Source of the DNA: Acidobacteriota bacterium
GTDB taxonomy: Bacteria; Acidobacteriota; Terriglobia; Terriglobales; Acidobacteriaceae
Reading direction: 5' to 3'
Assembly (NCBI GenBank): GCA_019510535.1
Contig: JAEKKE010000178.1
Location: 1-13,299, forward strand
DNA: 13,299 bases
Part shown: one piece after another, positions 1 to 5,192 of the stretch
How the letters are laid out: each line of letters opens with the position of its first letter
Numbering within the stretch: position 1 is the stretch's first letter
The notes under the pieces: model-generated
The model's input: only the letters and a program-made list of their open reading frames with translations
Told to the model about the DNA's origin: nothing
Database searches by the model: none
Program-made: the position numbers and the translations under genes

Positions 1-1358
1 CCTCAGGCCTGCTGCCCTTCACCGTCTTCGGCTGGCCGGAGGCGGGTGCGGCGCTGGAAGCCTTCTATCCGACCGAGCTGCTGGTCACCGGCTTCGACAT
101 CCTCTTCTTCTGGGTGGCCCGCATGATCATGCTGGGATGCCACTTCATGCTCGATGTCCCCATGGCCGACGGCAGCAAACGTACGTTGAAGGATGCTGTG
201 CCGTTCAAAGAGGTCTACATCCACGGCCTGGTGCGCGATGCCGATCGCCAGAAGATGTCGAAGACCAAGGGCAACGTGATCAACCCGATCGAGATCATCG
301 AGCGTTTTGGAACTGACGCAGTGCGTTACACGCTGGCGAGCCAGGCCTCGCCCGGAACCGACATCGCCTTCAACGAGCAGCGCACCGAGGGATATCGCGC
401 CTTCGCCAACAAGATCTGGAATGCAGCCCGCTTCCTCTTCATGCAGATTGAGAAGGCGAAGGAGGCCGGCTACAAGATCCGTCTGGGCGAGAATCTGCCC
501 GTTACTGTGTTGCCGGCGGAGACGCCGCTGGAGACGCGCTGGATCTTCGCTCGTCTCTCCGTGGTAAGCGCCGAGGTGGAGACAGCGCTGAACAACTACC
601 GCTTCGATGAGGCGTCGGCAGCTGTCTATCAGTTCTTCTGGGGTGAGTTCTGCGACTGGTACCTGGAGCTGGTAAAGCTGCGTCTGAACTTCGACCGCCC
701 GGGCAACGCTGAGACGGCGATCACGCTGGCCTCTCTGGTCGGTGTCTTCGAAGCGGCACTGCGCCTGCTCTCCCCCTTCATGCCCTTCCTTACGGAAGAG
801 GTATGGCATGCGCTGTATGACAATGAGCCGTACGCCAAATCGATTGCGCTGACGCGTTATCCGCAGGCGAGCGACTTCCCGTCCTACAAGGACGCGGAAG
901 AGAACATGGCGCTGTTGCAGGATCTCATCGTCTCCATCCGCGGCCTGCGCAAAGATGCTGCTGTACCGGAGAAGGAGTTCGCACCGATTCGCATCTTCAC
1001 CAATAACCATGTCGTTGCCCTCGTCGACGCCAACCGCGAGATGTTGTCGCGGCTCGCGCGTGTTGACGCGGTCGATTTCATGGAAGGTGCGCTGAGCGGA
1101 GCCAACGTCCGCAACACGCCGAAGTTCGATGTGGCGGTAGTCTACGAGCGGCAGATCGATGTGGCCGCCGAGACCGAGCGCCTGACCAAGGAACTTGCCA
1201 GGTTGAGCAAAGGCCTGGAGGCTGCGGCAAAACAGCTTGGCAATGAAGCCTTTGTCGGCAAGGCTCCGGCGCATGTGGTGGAAGGCCTGAAGAAGCAACA
1301 AGCTGAGACACAGTTGCTCTACGACAAGGCCAAAACAGCCCTGGAAGCTTTGCAATAG
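1..1358 (+). CDS. valS: Valyl-tRNA synthetase, C-terminal half (5' end outside window)
   Basis: Class I aminoacyl-tRNA synthetase that charges tRNA-Val with valine in the cytoplasm. The reading frame is open from base 3 and ends at TAG 1356-1358, giving 451 residues of a protein that is normally about 880-950 long. Visible parts are the end of the catalytic domain (FYPTELLVTGFDILFFWVARM, bases about 66-122, a ValS hallmark), the KMSKTKGN signature at 252-275 that stabilises the aminoacyl-adenylate transition state, the helical anticodon-binding domain (about 540-950), and the charged C-terminal arm (about 1150-1350) that forms the ValS coiled coil binding the tRNA. The second S of the usual KMSKS is T, a common variant. 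The C-terminus is of ordinary length, so the protein looks intact even though its stop codon lies in a repeat element. The ATG at base 114 is internal, not a start. Confidence 0.96.
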   Translation, partial: SGLLPFTVFGWPEAGAALEAFYPTELLVTGFDILFFWVARMIMLGCHFMLDVPMADGSKRTLKDAVPFKEVYIHGLVRDADRQKMSKTKGNVINPIEIIERFGTDAVRYTLASQASPGTDIAFNEQRTEGYRAFANKIWNAARFLFMQIEKAKEAGYKIRLGENLPVTVLPAETPLETRWIFARLSVVSAEVETALNNYRFDEASAAVYQFFWGEFCDWYLELVKLRLNFDRPGNAETAITLASLVGVFEAALRLLSPFMPFLTEEVWHALYDNEPYAKSIALTRYPQASDFPSYKDAEENMALLQDLIVSIRGLRKDAAVPEKEFAPIRIFTNNHVVALVDANREMLSRLARVDAVDFMEGALSGANVRNTPKFDVAVVYERQIDVAAETERLTKELARLSKGLEAAAKQLGNEAFVGKAPAHVVEGLKKQQAETQLLYDKAKTALEALQ

Positions 1359-1470
1359 AGCATTTCCCTGTAGGTGTAGTGGAGGGCTTCCGCATCTATG
1401 GGCGTTTTCCGCAATGAAAACGCCGCTGCAAGCCCCCTCCGGGATACCCAGCAGCAGGGACAATGCTCTA
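1356..1470 (+). repeat. 115-bp palindromic intergenic repeat, copy A (MITE/REP-like)
   Basis: Direct observation: the ends form a perfect 9-bp inverted repeat (TAGAGCATT 1356-1364, AATGCTCTA 1462-1470). The pairing continues inward as TCCCTG 1365-1370 with CAGGGA 1455-1460, past one bulged base. A middle tier pairs GGAGGGCTT 1381-1389 with 1430-1440, with a 2-nt bulge. The centre is a perfect 9-bp hairpin (GGCGTTTTC 1401-1409, loop CGCAAT, GAAAACGCC 1416-1424). The same element recurs inverted at 3462-3576; by hand alignment about 84% of 116 columns match, with two single-base gaps. It holds no ORF. The first three bases are the valS stop codon. I cannot assign it to a named family. It could be a non-autonomous miniature transposable element or a structured RNA/terminator element. 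Confidence 0.85.
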
Positions 1471-1485
1471 AGCTGACAACGTGAT

Positions 1486-1521
1486 GTCCTCCTTCGGCGT
1501 CCTACAACGCCCAAGGAGGAC
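1486..1521 (+). promoter_or_regulatory. Hairpin that sequesters the Shine-Dalgarno of the 1525 gene
   Basis: GTCCTCCTT (1486-1494) pairs perfectly with AAGGAGGAC (1513-1521). Inside a single C-C mismatch (1495/1512), GGCGT (1496-1500) pairs with ACGCC (1507-1511) around the loop CCTACA. That makes 14 base pairs with one mismatch. The 3' arm is the complete Shine-Dalgarno of the next gene (AAGGAGGA 1513-1520, four bases before ATG 1525). A competing pairing exists: GGCGTCCT (1496-1503) can pair with AGGACGCC (1517-1524). Inference: an mRNA starting upstream would hide the ribosome site, which fits a thermosensor-like, trans-acting or coupling-dependent switch. A DNA operator palindrome is the alternative. 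Confidence 0.6.
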
Positions 1522-1524
1522 GCC

Positions 1525-1896
1525 ATGGCAATTCGTAAAACGCCCCATACCCAGACACAGCAGAACGTCGATATTGCGCAGAGCGATCTGGATGAAGATC
1601 AGGCGATTGAAGATCTTGGCCTAAGTGCGGAAGAAGAGAGACTTTACGTTAACCGCGACGGAGCACAGATGGGCGAAGATCGGGCTCCGCTCCATACCGA
1701 TCAGCGGCAGATTGAACGCCACTCTGTACAGAGCTCACAAGCACCTGTAGGCAAACTCAGCACGCGCACACCCGAAGGTGAGAACCAGGGGATTACCTCG
1801 CACTCTGCAAGTGAGGAGTCGGCACGGCAACATAAAGTCACCGACAAACGTGAGGATGCCCAGGCGGGCGTCAACCGTTTCCGCAAAAGCGCCTGA
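1525..1896 (+). CDS. Small hydrophilic protein of unknown function (123 aa)
   Basis: I do not recognise a family. The gene starts at ATG 1525 with a very strong Shine-Dalgarno (AAGGAGGA 1513-1520) four bases upstream and ends at TGA 1894-1896, 20 bases before a strong terminator. The product has no signal peptide, membrane segment or cysteine. It is rich in Glu, Asp, Gln, Arg, Ser and His, with an acidic stretch at residues 16-40 (around DLDEDQAIEDLGLSAEEE) and a basic Ser/Gln-rich C-terminal half, and is probably largely disordered. No convincing promoter is seen between the repeat (ending 1470) and the hairpin (starting 1486), so transcription may come from within the repeat or by read-through from valS. 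Composition and the masked ribosome site would suit a stress-induced small protein, but that is a guess. Confidence 0.75.
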   Translation: MAIRKTPHTQTQQNVDIAQSDLDEDQAIEDLGLSAEEERLYVNRDGAQMGEDRAPLHTDQRQIERHSVQSSQAPVGKLSTRTPEGENQGITSHSASEESARQHKVTDKREDAQAGVNRFRKSA

Positions 1897-1916
1897 TATC
1901 AATAACCTCAAGAAGG

Positions 1917-1941
1917 AAGGGCCGCCTAATGGCGGCCCTTT
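1917..1941 (+). terminator. Rho-independent terminator, probably bidirectional
   Basis: A perfect 10-bp stem AAGGGCCGCC (1917-1926) / GGCGGCCCTT (1931-1940) with loop TAAT, followed by one more T on the plus strand. On the minus strand the A residues of the arm give a short U run. It lies between the convergent 1525 gene and the secretin-like gene ending at 1963, so it can serve both. Confidence 0.8.
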
Positions 1942-1962
1942 ACGGTTACCTGGAGAATTGCT

Positions 1963-2370
1963 CTATTTGACCTCGGTTGCGGTCAGTTCCAGTTGCATGG
2001 TTCGCTTCGAAGCGACATCGTCCGACGAGAAGAGTGTGATGGGCTTGCCAATGGGAGCAAAAATTGGAGAACTCCAGAGATTCTGGCGGACCACCTTGGG
2101 AAAATTGCTGTTTTCATTCGTGGCTGCACTGGTGTCGATGCTGGTGATATCAGCCTTGATGAAACAGTAAAGCTTTCCGTCCTCCACCCGGTCTCCCCGA
2201 ACGTCGATATTCACCCCCACATCGATGTACGTAATCTGGGTATTGTTTGGTCTCGCCGTCTCGTAACTGACGGGGATCGGTACCTTGCTGCCGGTACGGA
2301 TTGATGACGTTCCCGCCGTCTCCTTCGAACCACCTGCGAGATAGGTCGAATACTCTCGACTGTTGATCAC
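1963..2370 (-). CDS. Secretin-like beta-domain protein, third gene of an ECF sigma operon
   Basis: 135 residues from GTG 2370. The GTGA overlaps the TGA (2369-2367) of the anti-sigma-like gene, so translation is probably coupled. The sequence resembles the C-terminal beta domain of type II/III secretion and pilus secretins: SIRTGSKVPIPV, then ITYIDVGVNIDV, then VVRQNLWSSPIFAPIGKPITLFSS, ending in a beta strand (MQLELTATEV). I recall similar short secretin-like proteins in Acidobacteria. Unlike true secretins it is tiny and has no N-domains, signal peptide or membrane segment from this start. The reading frame stays in register upstream of the GTG (Gly-Gly-Lys directly before Val), which may mean the domain is normally longer. 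It could be a cytoplasmic orphan domain, a mis-started or truncated protein, or the distal part of a frameshift fusion to the anti-sigma protein. Function unknown. Confidence 0.7.
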   Translation of the reverse strand: MINSREYSTYLAGGSKETAGTSSIRTGSKVPIPVSYETARPNNTQITYIDVGVNIDVRGDRVEDGKLYCFIKADITSIDTSAATNENSNFPKVVRQNLWSSPIFAPIGKPITLFSSDDVASKRTMQLELTATEVK

Positions 2371-2852
2371 CTTTCCGCCCGCTCTTCCTGCCGTTGTTTG
2401 AGATCGGCCGCGGCCTGCACCACCCGCGGGTCGGACAGAGCGACAGTATCGCGATGCTCCGTTGTATCTCTTGCGGGCGAAGGAAAAACATCAAGTTTGG
2501 GAAGCTTCTCTTCAACAGAGGTTGCGATAACAACCTTGGGTGCGGAATAGACCTTCGCGGAATGACCAGAGGGCATTGGCGGCGATGGCGACAGCTTCAT
2601 CGGCAAAGACATGGGAGTGCCAGGCAATGGCGATTGGACGATTGCGATGGCAGGCTTTTGCTCCGACGGCTTCGGAGACCGCGCCGTCCAGATCACAACG
2701 CCGGCGGCACAGATCGCAGCCGCTCCAACTCCCCACACCCACAAGGATCGGCGGTTCCGTTGCGAGGCAATACGATGCAGGATGCGTTCTTCGAATCCAT
2801 GCAGCGGTTCCGCATTCGCTTCACGGTGAAGCAGATCGTCCAGTTCTTCCAT
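2367..2852 (-). CDS. Membrane anti-sigma-factor-like protein
   Basis: 161 residues from ATG 2852. The start is chosen because AAGGAGG (complement of 2861-2867) lies eight bases before it; the GTG at 2855 is the alternative. The upstream sigma gene ends TGA at 2854-2852, overlapping this ATG as TGATG. Residues 1-35 are a short charged helical cytoplasmic segment that would hold the sigma factor. After RNRR comes one membrane helix (about residues 37-57, LWVWGVGAAAICAAGVVIWTA), then a Pro/Ser-rich periplasmic stalk and a charged C-terminus. No zinc-binding HXXXCXXC (ZAS) motif is present, so the assignment rests on gene order and topology rather than a recognised domain. Expected role: keep the ECF sigma factor inactive at the inner membrane until a signal arrives. 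Confidence 0.72.
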   Translation of the reverse strand: MEELDDLLHREANAEPLHGFEERILHRIASQRNRRSLWVWGVGAAAICAAGVVIWTARSPKPSEQKPAIAIVQSPLPGTPMSLPMKLSPSPPMPSGHSAKVYSAPKVVIATSVEEKLPKLDVFPSPARDTTEHRDTVALSDPRVVQAAADLKQRQEERAER

Positions 2853-3409
2853 CACGCCTTCCTCCTTTCCAATCGCCTCCGCAGCTCTTCCCTTGCCCGC
2901 TGTGTACGCGTTCTCACCGTGCCCTCGGGAATACCTAATATGGCCGCGACCTCGCGCGAGGTCAGCCCCTCGATGGCCGTCAGCAACAGGGGCTGCCGCA
3001 GATCTTCAGGTAGGCCATCGATCAGGCGATGCAGCCGTTGCTGCTCACTCCATCCGGTGGCGAGATCCTCCTGAGATGGGGTTTCTGCGCGGAAGTCCTC
3101 ATGGTCGGCAATAGGTCGCGTATCCTTGCGCGGCAGCCGGTCAAGAGCCGACCGATACGCCGCGCGCGCCAGATATGCTCGTGCATCCTGCGGATTGGGC
3201 TGTGCACGATAGGCCTTGAGAAAGACATCCTGCACGGCGTCTTCCGCATCCTGCTGATTTCTCACCACGGCATAGGCGATGCGATACAGCAGCCGCGCAT
3301 GCTCCTGGACAAGCCCGGCGAAGACCGCATCCCATTCGTTCTTGCGCACCAGAACCAAGTCGGCAATAAGTTCGCGGCGCATTCCGAGTTGCAGAGCAGG
3401 CGAACCCAT
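2852..3409 (-). CDS. RNA polymerase sigma factor, ECF (sigma-70 group 4) family
   Basis: 185 residues, starting at ATG 3409 with AAGGGA a few bases upstream. It redirects RNA polymerase to a specific regulon. Region 2 is seen at residues about 30-75 (LYRIAYAVVRNQQDAEDAVQDVF, core binding and -10 recognition). After a short linker, region 4 is at about 130-180 (LPEDLRQPLLL, then GLTSREVAAILGIPEGTVRTR, a helix-turn-helix for the -35 element). Length is normal for the family. An in-frame Met at residue 10 is a possible later start. It is first in an overlapping operon with the anti-sigma-like and secretin-like genes, the usual arrangement for a signal-responsive sigma/anti-sigma pair. Which ECF group and which signal cannot be told from the sequence. 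Confidence 0.93.
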   Translation of the reverse strand: MGSPALQLGMRRELIADLVLVRKNEWDAVFAGLVQEHARLLYRIAYAVVRNQQDAEDAVQDVFLKAYRAQPNPQDARAYLARAAYRSALDRLPRKDTRPIADHEDFRAETPSQEDLATGWSEQQRLHRLIDGLPEDLRQPLLLTAIEGLTSREVAAILGIPEGTVRTRTQRAREELRRRLERRKA

Positions 3410-3429
3410 CCGTTGTCCCTTCTATATTC

Positions 3430-3458
3430 ATAGACCGTGAAGGCAGAAGAAGTGTTCG
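3430..3458 (-). promoter_or_regulatory. Possible ECF-type autoregulatory promoter of the sigma operon
   Basis: On the minus strand CGAACAC (complement of 3452-3458) is followed 16 bases later by GTCTAT (3435-3430). ECF promoters often carry an AAC-containing -35 box and a GTC/TCTA-like -10 box at this spacing, and such sigma genes often regulate themselves. The site lies about 20 bases before the sigma start codon and immediately next to the repeat copy B. Two short boxes can occur by chance, so this is only a suggestion. Confidence 0.3.
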
Positions 3459-3461
3459 GAT

Positions 3462-3576
3462 TAAAGCATTTTCCCTGTTGCTGAGTATCCCGGAAGGGCG
3501 TGCAGCTGCGTTTTCAGTGCGGAAAACGGCCATAAATACGGAAGCCCTACATCACACCTAGACGGAAAATGCTCGA
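3462..3576 (-). repeat. Palindromic intergenic repeat, copy B (inverted relative to copy A)
   Basis: Read on the minus strand this matches copy A (1356-1470) along its whole length, about 84% by hand alignment. Its ends form a perfect 10-bp inverted repeat (AGCATTTTCC 3465-3474, GGAAAATGCT 3564-3573). The central hairpin is CGTTTTC 3509-3515 / GAAAACG 3522-3528 with a 6-base loop, as in copy A; the loop differs by one base. Several differences fall in unpaired or re-paired positions. No clear target duplication is visible at the edges. It lies between the ECF sigma gene and rplI, so any rplI-side transcript and the sigma promoter both border it. Confidence 0.85.
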
Positions 3577-3595
3577 TTTCACCAACATAAGCAGA

Positions 3596-3619
3596 AAGGC
3601 CGCCCTGTCGGGCGGCCTT
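3596..3619 (-). terminator. Rho-independent terminator at the end of the ribosomal operon
   Basis: A 10-bp perfect stem AAGGCCGCCC (3596-3605) / GGGCGGCCTT (3610-3619) with a 4-base loop. On the minus strand it is followed by a U-rich stretch (TTTCT). It starts 25 bases after the rplI stop codon and probably ends the whole ispE-to-rplI unit. Confidence 0.88.
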
Positions 3620-3644
3620 CGTGTCTTGCCTTGTGCGGAAGGGC

Positions 3645-4151
3645 TTACTCAGCCTCAACCGTCTCCGGCTCTTCCGCGGGAGCGGCGCTGGAGATAACAT
3701 CTTCCGGCTTGTCGCTCTTGATGACGACCTTGACGTGGGCCGAAACCTCACGGTGCAGCTTGATCGGCACGTGGAACTCGCCGATGGTCTTCAGCGGCTC
3801 ATCCAGAGCGATCTTGCGGCGGTCAACGGTAAAGCCCTGCGCTTCGAGAGCCTGTGCAATGTCAGAGGAGGTAACCGAACCGAAGAGGTGGTCGCCCTCG
3901 CCAACCTTGCGCTCGAAGACGAGCTCGGCGTTGTTGAGGCTGGTGGCCTGCGTCTCGGCATCGCCCTTCTCACGCGCGGACTTGCGCAGAGCGGAGCCCT
4001 TCATCTGCTCGATGACGGCCTTGTTGGCCGCAGTCGCTTCGATGGCGAGCTTCTGCGGCAGCAGATAGTTACGGCCATAGCCGTCGGCAACCTTCACGAC
4101 GTCGCCACGGTGGCCGAGCTTGAGGATATCTTCCTTCAGAATGACTTCCAT
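3645..4151 (-). CDS. rplI: Large ribosomal subunit protein bL9
   Basis: 168 residues from ATG 4151, with AGGAGA eight bases upstream. bL9 binds 23S rRNA near the base of the L1 stalk and limits frameshifting. The N-terminal domain is typical: MEVILKEDILKLGHRGDVVKVADGYGRNYLLPQKLA (residues 1-36), with the conserved GYGRNYLLP. A long connecting helix (about 40-75) follows, then the C-terminal RNA-binding domain (about 80-150, with the LFGSVT and GEFHVPIKLH segments). A short acidic tail (about 152-168) extends past the usual end near residue 150. It is the last gene of the cluster, 24 bases after rpsR and just ahead of the terminator. Confidence 0.97.
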   Translation of the reverse strand: MEVILKEDILKLGHRGDVVKVADGYGRNYLLPQKLAIEATAANKAVIEQMKGSALRKSAREKGDAETQATSLNNAELVFERKVGEGDHLFGSVTSSDIAQALEAQGFTVDRRKIALDEPLKTIGEFHVPIKLHREVSAHVKVVIKSDKPEDVISSAAPAEEPETVEAE

Positions 4152-4175
4152 TTGAATCTCTCCTGATCTCTTTGC

Positions 4176-4529
4176 TTAGTAGCGAGCCGCGAACGGCAGC
4201 AGGGCGATGTTACGAGCCTGCTTGATGGCCGCGCTGAGCTTGCGCTGGTGAGTGGTGCACACGCCCGTCAGGCGGCGGGGAACGATCTTTCCGCGCTCGG
4301 CAACGAAGCCCTGCAGCAGACGCACATCGCGGTAGCTGATGGCATCAATCTTCTCGGTGCAGAACTTGCAGACCTTCTTGCGGCGGAAGAACTTGCGGCC
4401 GCCAGGGCCACCCGGACCGCCGGGGCCACCCGGGCCGCCAGGACGTGGGCCACGAGGGCCGGAGGGACGTTCGGAAGAACGTTCGGAGGGAGCTGCTGCT
4501 GCTGGTGTTGTCGTAATCTCGTCAGCCAT
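4176..4529 (-). CDS. rpsR: Small ribosomal subunit protein bS18, with long Gly/Pro-rich N-terminal extension
   Basis: 117 residues from ATG 4529, with AAAGGA nine bases upstream; typical bS18 is about 75-90. The core (from about residue 45) is FFRRKKVCKFC, then IDAISYRDVRLLQGFVAERGKIVPRRLTGVC, then HQRKLSAAIKQARNIALLPF. bS18 pairs with bS6 on the platform of the 30S subunit. The CxxC and later Cys/His mark it as the zinc-binding C+ form. The first 44 residues are disordered: a Ser/Pro/Arg region followed by five perfect Pro-Gly-Gly triplets. The gene follows rpsF by 124 bases; the ssb gene that many bacteria carry between them is absent. Confidence 0.96.
   Translation of the reverse strand: MADEITTTPAAAAPSERSSERPSGPRGPRPGGPGGPGGPGGPGGRKFFRRKKVCKFCTEKIDAISYRDVRLLQGFVAERGKIVPRRLTGVCTTHQRKLSAAIKQARNIALLPFAARY
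4398..4442 (-). repeat. Tandem 9-bp repeat coding (PGG)5 in bS18
   Basis: Five Pro-Gly-Gly codon triplets follow each other in the rpsR extension, using different Pro and Gly codons (CCT, CCG, CCC; GGC, GGT). The codon variety suggests either age or selection for the amino acids rather than a very recent slippage event. Such repeats can change copy number between strains. Confidence 0.8.
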
Positions 4530-4570
4530 TGCTGATTATCCTTTCGATGGTTATGGCGGCTTGTCGCCCC

Positions 4571-4606
4571 AGGTCTGCGAGGAGACCTCCGGACCGGCTA
4601 TGCCGG
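4571..4606 (-). promoter_or_regulatory. Two small hairpins in the rpsF-rpsR gap
   Basis: In the 124-base gap there is a 6-bp stem (AGGTCT 4571-4576 / AGACCT 4583-4588, 6-base loop) and a 5-bp stem (CCGGC 4594-4598 / GCCGG 4602-4606, 3-base loop). No U-tract follows. They occupy the place of the missing ssb. A role in processing, or in bS6:bS18 feedback (which in other bacteria recognises a CCG-bearing stem in the rpsF leader), is possible but unproven. No ORF with start and ribosome site is seen in the gap. Confidence 0.3.
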
Positions 4607-4653
4607 GAAGCGATCAGGACCGCATTCTTCGTCGGTAGTACTCAAAAACTGGC

Positions 4654-5091
4654 TTAGGCGGTAGCAGCCTCGGGCTCAGCAGCAGCGGCGGCAACAACAG
4701 CCGGAGCCTCGGGGCTGGGGCTGGGGCTCGGGCTCGCGCTCTGCGCCGAACGCTTGACCTTGGTGTCGCGGATTGCCTTGATCTTGGCGAGGCGCTTGTC
4801 TTCCTCATCCGTGCGGACGGTGATGAACTTGATGACCTGCTCGGTAACGCGGAGACGGCGCTCCAGCTCGGCGATCAGCTTTCCGTCAGCGGCGACGTTC
4901 ATCAGAATGTACAGGCCATCCTGGAACTTGCGGACGACGTACGCCAGACGGCGGCGGCCCATCTTCTCCACGGACTTCACCTCGCCACCATTGGTGGTGA
5001 CGGTGCCGGAGAAGCCTTCGATCAGCTTGTCCAGGTCCTCTTCCTGCACGTCAGGACGGACGATAAACATGACTTCGTAAGTGCGATTCAT
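4654..5091 (-). CDS. rpsF: Small ribosomal subunit protein bS6, with Ser-Pro/Ala-rich tail
   Basis: 145 residues from ATG 5091. The bS6 fold is clear: MNRTYEVMFIVRPDVQEEDL at the start, then VEKMGRRRLAYVVRKFQDGLYILMNV in the middle, and ELERRLRVTEQVIKFITVRTDEE. bS6 binds bS18 and the central domain of 16S rRNA on the 30S platform. The core ends near residue 105. The last 40 residues are an extension with a Ser-Pro run (SPSPSPSPE, coded by near-identical 6-base units around 4710-4740) and an Ala-rich end. It lies 101 bases after pth with a structured leader; the ribosome site is weak (a purine stretch GAAAGAAGAA). Confidence 0.96.
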   Translation of the reverse strand: MNRTYEVMFIVRPDVQEEDLDKLIEGFSGTVTTNGGEVKSVEKMGRRRLAYVVRKFQDGLYILMNVAADGKLIAELERRLRVTEQVIKFITVRTDEEDKRLAKIKAIRDTKVKRSAQSASPSPSPSPEAPAVVAAAAAEPEAATA

Positions 5092-5105
5092 TCGGTTCTT
5101 CTTTC

Positions 5106-5141
5106 TGCCCGGTTTTGCCGGGCACCGCCGTTTAAGGCGGT
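5106..5141 (-). promoter_or_regulatory. Double hairpin in the rpsF leader
   Basis: Read on the minus strand: ACCGCC / GGCGGT (5141-5136 with 5129-5124, 6-base loop) is followed at once by TGCCCGG / CCGGGCA (5124-5118 with 5112-5106, 5-base loop, perfect 7 bp). The two stems share base 5124. No U-tract follows, so it is not a typical terminator. It ends 15 bases before the rpsF ATG. Known biology: the bS6:bS18 complex represses its own mRNA through a structured leader containing CCG in many bacteria. The ACCGCC here would be a place to look, but I cannot confirm the consensus fold. Confidence 0.4.
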
Positions 5142-5192
5142 ATGGAAGTTAGGTACTTCGTTTACTGCCAGACCGCGTCGCCGCTGCCTGCC

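Noticed and set aside
3..1526. 507-codon open frame on the minus strand opposite valS
   Set aside because: It is the antisense shadow of valS, whose protein carries clear synthetase motifs. The antisense product has no recognisable domain and long shadow frames are expected in GC-rich DNA.
2394..3074. 226-codon plus-strand frame opposite the anti-sigma and sigma genes
   Set aside because: Arg/Cys-rich, low-complexity translation typical of antisense reading; the minus-strand genes overlap neatly as an operon.
1356..3576. A composite transposon bounded by the two inverted repeat copies
   Set aside because: The segment between them holds only host-type genes (small protein, sigma operon), no transposase, and no target duplication is visible at the outer ends.
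4710..4743. Short tandem repeats at the rpsF tail as a CRISPR or satellite
   Set aside because: They are in-frame Ser-Pro codons within bS6 with no spacers; simple coding low complexity.
5106..5124. The TGCCCGG/CCGGGCA stem as a terminator for pth
   Set aside because: No U-tract follows on the minus strand; the next bases are purine-rich and lead into the rpsF ribosome site.
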